Positions 60,820-64,000 of a stretch of DNA of 64,000 nucleotides are shown piece after piece. The notes under the pieces were generated by a model. That model saw only the letters and a program-made list of their open reading frames with translations. It made no database searches and was not told the DNA's origin. The position numbers and the translations under genes were made by a program. The stretch spans positions 3,090,001 to 3,154,000 of the forward strand of contig JADJBV010000001.1 in the NCBI GenBank assembly GCA_016703535.1. Direction: 5' to 3'. Each line of letters opens with the position of its first letter. Position 1 is the stretch's first letter. The stretch is from Deltaproteobacteria bacterium (GTDB lineage Bacteria; Myxococcota; Kuafuiibacteriia; Kuafuiibacteriales; Kuafuiibacteriaceae).

Positions 60820-62430
60820 TCAGGCGGCCAGCGCCAGCTTGTTCTTAGCCATCTTGGCGAGTTTGGTGCGCCCACCCTTTTTGACGACCTCCTCCAGCAG
60901 CTCCTGCCCCAGGGCGTGGTCGTCTTCGATGAAGTGAAAGCCAACGTAGTAGAGGGCCTCGAGGTCCAGGCTCTTGTCCTTCTTGAGGGCCGTCGAGACG
61001 TCGAAGCCCAACTTCACCAACTTGTCGATCAACTTCAGGCACTCGTCGGCGGCCCGGGCCGTCGGGCGGAGATCTTTTTGGCTCTTGGCCAACTCCAGGG
61101 CGGTCAAGGCGTAGAGATCTTCGGGGGTGGCGTGTTCGCTGCGGCCCAAGATCCCCAACACCGGCAACACCTGCTCGAGTTTTTTGGCCTTCTTCAGCTT
61201 GGTGATCAGGCCGCGCAAGGCCTCTGCGGTGCCGGCCGGATCCGCGTCCCTGGCCACCCCAAGGAGCGCCTCCCAACCCGGTGAATGTTGGGCCAAACCT
61301 TCGATCGCCTCTTCCAAGATCTGTTTTTTGGCGGCGGCGCCGATCTTTTTGGCGAAGGGCCGGAGCACGTTGCGGATCTGCCAGGCCCGATCGGCGTCGG
61401 TCGCCTCCAGCAGGGCTTTGGTCAAAAACGGCACCGCGTCCAAGTTATCGTGGAGCGCGTTGGCCGCCAGCTCGGCGCGTTTTTTGTCGCCGGTCGCCAA
61501 CACCCCGACCAGGAGCTTGCCGGCGTCGGCCCCTTGTTGACGCCCCAGCTGTTCGATGGCGAAGCGGGCCCGATCGATCTCCGGGTGGTGGAGCAACTTC
61601 TCCATCCGCCGCGCCTGGGCCGAGGTGATCTCCAGGCCGCCCAAGGTCATCAGCGCGGTCTGGGCCAACATCCGATCTTCGGCGGCGGCCGCGTCGATCA
61701 AGGCGCCGATCACCTCTTTGACCGCGATCTTCTTCTGCAGCGGGAACCGCAGGGCGATGATCGCCTCTTGCCGCACCGACGGCGCCGCCTTTTCGTCGCT
61801 GGCGTAGTGGACCAAGGTCTCGATGGTCTTTTCGTCTTCTAGGTAGCCCAAGATCTGGAGCGCCGCCGCCACCGCCGCGGGTGCGCCGCCGGTCTTCTCT
61901 TGTTGCTTGAGGAAACGTTCGGTCTCGGCCAGGTAGGCTTTTTTTTGTTTGGCGTCGGCGCCCTTGATCTGGGTCCGCACCGCCATCGCCGCGGCCTTGG
62001 CGGCTTGAGCGTCGCTGGCGGTCAACGACGCCAACAAGGTGGAGAAGGCCTCCTTGCCGCCGAGCTCGGCCAACACGGCGTCGAGGGCCCGACGTTCTTC
62101 GGCGCCGGCCGTCGCCATTTTGGCCTTGATCGCTGGGACGATCTCTTCGCCGATCGCGGCGATGGCCCGATGGGCCGCTTGTTGGACCTGCTTGTCGTGG
62201 GCGAGGAGCAGCGGGAACAACTTGGGCGCGACCTTCTTGGGGCCCAACTTGGCCAGAGCATCGAGGGACTTTTGCTGCAGGACCGGCACCTCACCCAAGG
62301 CCAACCCCAACAGCCCGTCGATCACCGGCGGTGACTTCACGCCCAGCTCGCCGAGCACGATCGCCGCCGCCATCCGCTCCTCCAGAGGTTCGGCGGCCAA
62401 CATCTTCACGATCCGATCGAGGTGATCCAT
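60820..62430 (-). CDS. Cytoplasmic HEAT-repeat protein
   Basis: 536 residues from ATG 62430. The whole length is helical HEAT repeats (PPVIDGLLGLALGEVPVLQQKSLDALAKLG, VQQAAHRAIAAIGEEIVPAIKAK and so on, in pieces), without a signal peptide or catalytic motif. The C-terminal 120 residues (EDLYALTALELAKSQKDLRP) include a TPR-like portion and a Lys-rich end. Its role is probably a protein-binding scaffold. A long upstream extension of the frame is rejected because it is low-complexity and antisense to the next gene. Confidence 0.85.
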   Translation of the reverse strand: MDHLDRIVKMLAAEPLEERMAAAIVLGELGVKSPPVIDGLLGLALGEVPVLQQKSLDALAKLGPKKVAPKLFPLLLAHDKQVQQAAHRAIAAIGEEIVPAIKAKMATAGAEERRALDAVLAELGGKEAFSTLLASLTASDAQAAKAAAMAVRTQIKGADAKQKKAYLAETERFLKQQEKTGGAPAAVAAALQILGYLEDEKTIETLVHYASDEKAAPSVRQEAIIALRFPLQKKIAVKEVIGALIDAAAAEDRMLAQTALMTLGGLEITSAQARRMEKLLHHPEIDRARFAIEQLGRQQGADAGKLLVGVLATGDKKRAELAANALHDNLDAVPFLTKALLEATDADRAWQIRNVLRPFAKKIGAAAKKQILEEAIEGLAQHSPGWEALLGVARDADPAGTAEALRGLITKLKKAKKLEQVLPVLGILGRSEHATPEDLYALTALELAKSQKDLRPTARAADECLKLIDKLVKLGFDVSTALKKDKSLDLEALYYVGFHFIEDDHALGQELLEEVVKKGGRTKLAKMAKNKLALAA

Positions 62431-62553
62431 CGACCCGGAAGTTAGCGCCGGGACTGCCCCTTGGGCACCCCCCGGTAATAAGTGTTTACCCTCATCCAGA
62501 GCTGGTGGGCCCAGTCCTCGCCTGAGCCAGGCCCTCTCGATTAGCCTCGCCCG

Positions 62554-63951
62554 ATGCCGGGAGGCGAGCGGGGGCCGAGGTCGCGGGGTGGGGGCGCTTT
62601 GGCCCTGCTTTTTTCGGGCTGCATCGCCTCCGAGGTGGTGCCGCTGCCTCCCTTCGAGGCCGGCGAAGGCGCGGCGATCGCCGCAATTCCGATCGAACGC
62701 AACGGCCAAAACGAGCTGCGAGCGGTGTTGTTCACCCCCGATCGAGACGAAGGCCTCCGGGCCTTGGTGCTGGAGGCCCAAGAACTCCAGCTGTACCTGG
62801 CGTACTTTCCGTCGACCCCCGAAGCGCTGAGGCTCGAGCCAGGGCTCCTTTCGGTGATCGAAGGCGACGAGCCGGTGCCCTTTGAGGACGCCAGCCGCAC
62901 CCTGCGGATCGACGACCGCACCTCCCTGGCGATCGACGTGGCCCAGCTGCCCCCGGCGATGCGCGCCCTGACCCGCCCCCGGAAGTCACCGTGTCAGCGG
63001 CTGCAGGTGGAGCGTCGGTTCGAGCCGTCGTGTGATCGGCCGAGCCCAGGCCGGGAGGAGCCGGTGGCCCTCACCACCTTGTCCAACGGACGGGCCCTCT
63101 TGTTGACCCGCCGAGGTTGTTTCTTCGAGGTCACGGCCCAAGGCTTGCGGCGCGCGACCGCGCTCGAGGCCAGCTACGCGGCCGTCGTGCCCCCGGGGGT
63201 CGAGCGGCCCACCAGCGCCTTCGCGGATCAGGTGGGCCACCTTTGGATCGGCGCTCGGGATCACACCCTGGTCGAGATCAGCGGCGATCCGATCGAAGCC
63301 CCTCGGGCCCGGCTCCACCTCCACCGGCCCGCGATCAACGGCACCCAAGGGCGCCATCAGCTGATCCGGCTGGACGGCGCGCCCGACGGCAGCGAGCTCT
63401 TCGCGACCGCTCTATATGGCGACCTGATCCGCCTCGAAACCCAAACCGCGACCTACAGTCAGATCCGCTCGACGACGATCGAGGAGGGGCGCTTGGCGTG
63501 GCTCGAGCCAGGTCGGGCCGCCAGCGTGGGCGGGCAAGGTGAGATCTTGTTCTACGACCAAGGGACCTTCTCGCGCTTCGCCTTGCCGCCCGGGAGTTCG
63601 GCCAGCGCGATCACCCAAGGCCCGGGCGGCAGAGCTTACCTGGCCGTGCCTCGGCTGGAGGTCGCGGTCTTGGCCTGGCCGGGGCCCACGATCACCGGCG
63701 CGGGCCCGCTCTACGCCCACCCGAATGTGTTGTGGCCGTCGAGGGGTGGCCTGCTCTACGCCGGGGAGGCCGGGCTGCTGGGCGAGTGGCGCCCCGACGC
63801 GAACTGCGCCGTCGATCAACAGACGGTCGGGGACTACAGCCTGCGGTGGTTGGTGCCCTTGGGACCGGACCTGCTGGTGACCACCGGCCCGCCCTACGAA
63901 CTGGGCCCCTATTCGATCCACCTGGTCAGGGTGTCGCCGCCCAGCCCCTGA
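62554..63951 (+). CDS. Lipoprotein with beta-propeller-like domain
   Basis: 465 residues with a lipoprotein signal (GGGALALLFSG before Cys23), then a beta-sandwich-like N-terminal domain (about 30-140) and a propeller-like domain of repeated strands (VALTTLSNGRALLLTRRG, VGHLWIGARDHTLVEIS, GSELFATALYGDLIRLE, GGLLYAGEAGLLGEW) resembling two-component-regulator-type or NHL-like blades. Several Cys are scattered. It is divergent from the HEAT gene, 123 bp between starts. The stop at 63949-63951 is followed by an AT-rich stretch (63960-63972) and no terminator. Confidence 0.72.
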   Translation: MPGGERGPRSRGGGALALLFSGCIASEVVPLPPFEAGEGAAIAAIPIERNGQNELRAVLFTPDRDEGLRALVLEAQELQLYLAYFPSTPEALRLEPGLLSVIEGDEPVPFEDASRTLRIDDRTSLAIDVAQLPPAMRALTRPRKSPCQRLQVERRFEPSCDRPSPGREEPVALTTLSNGRALLLTRRGCFFEVTAQGLRRATALEASYAAVVPPGVERPTSAFADQVGHLWIGARDHTLVEISGDPIEAPRARLHLHRPAINGTQGRHQLIRLDGAPDGSELFATALYGDLIRLETQTATYSQIRSTTIEEGRLAWLEPGRAASVGGQGEILFYDQGTFSRFALPPGSSASAITQGPGGRAYLAVPRLEVAVLAWPGPTITGAGPLYAHPNVLWPSRGGLLYAGEAGLLGEWRPDANCAVDQQTVGDYSLRWLVPLGPDLLVTTGPPYELGPYSIHLVRVSPPSP

Positions 63952-64000
63952 CGTTGATCCATTTAATATATCGCAGTCCGCAGGGTGGGCCCGATCAGGT

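Noticed and set aside
60820..62781. HEAT protein starting at 62781
   Set aside because: The first 117 codons are antisense to the propeller lipoprotein gene, and the HEAT fold starts at the ATG at 62430.

Overview
The window is very GC-rich with strong third-position GC bias. It carries one bacterial housekeeping backbone mixed with many secreted lipoproteins: von Willebrand A (VWA), MopE-type metal-binding, thrombospondin type 3, HEAT, RHS/YD and beta-propeller proteins. That mix, plus a sigma-like protein with its own membrane anchor and several degenerate enzyme paralogues, suggests a chromosomal segment of a Myxococcota-like (former deltaproteobacterial) organism. The assignment is an inference from gene content; no 16S or other taxonomic marker is present.

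Layout. 1-6774: the end of a VWA protein; a tight minus-strand operon of a Nudix-type regulator (NrtR-like), an SPFH/band-7 protein, an atypical NAD-kinase-like protein and a 2-oxoglutarate/Fe(II) hydroxylase, with a perfect palindrome over the regulator's start; then peptide deformylase and, divergently, exonuclease III with a lipoprotein. 6846-10438: an alpha/beta hydrolase, three unrecognised proteins, a formylglycine-generating-enzyme-fold lipoprotein and a cyclic-nucleotide-binding protein. 10439-11401: no gene, but four tandem 136-137 bp units each containing a long hairpin. 11402-16440: glycosyltransferase, FkbM methyltransferase, an isopenicillin-N-synthase-like oxygenase and a LigA-family protein that has lost its catalytic residues. 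16441-18160: a structured leader and rho. 18232-30220: CcmH-like protein, cupredoxin-like Tat protein, a SET-domain protein divergent from a protein with an H1-like lysine-rich tail, DUF4349 lipoprotein, saccharopine-dehydrogenase-like protein, a papain/transglutaminase-like lipoprotein, rhodanese, YgfZ and a flavin reductase, and a methyltransferase / deacetylase-glycosyltransferase / Nudix operon.

30475-32852 is an IS66-family element with 23-bp inverted ends and a perfect 8-bp target duplication, yet with single-base frameshifts in two of its three genes. It sits just downstream of a four-gene minus-strand RHS locus (32986-40060). 40179-48063 holds an outer-membrane-like barrel, a lipoprotein, a second NAD kinase paralogue, HEAT and DUF309-hydrolase proteins, and a membrane-anchored sigma-like operon. 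48147-54857 is housekeeping: rpmE, DUF1385, prfA, prmC, hisG, hisD, hisB, hisH. 54870-63951 carries a phospholipase D-like protein, a dienelactone hydrolase overlapping a giant calcium-repeat/VWA lipoprotein, a HEAT protein and a propeller lipoprotein.

The most unusual items are the NrtR-SPFH-NAD kinase-hydroxylase operon, the apparently dead DNA ligase, the hairpin array, the RHS locus, the SET/H1-tail pair, and a 14-bp palindrome repeated five times inside genes.
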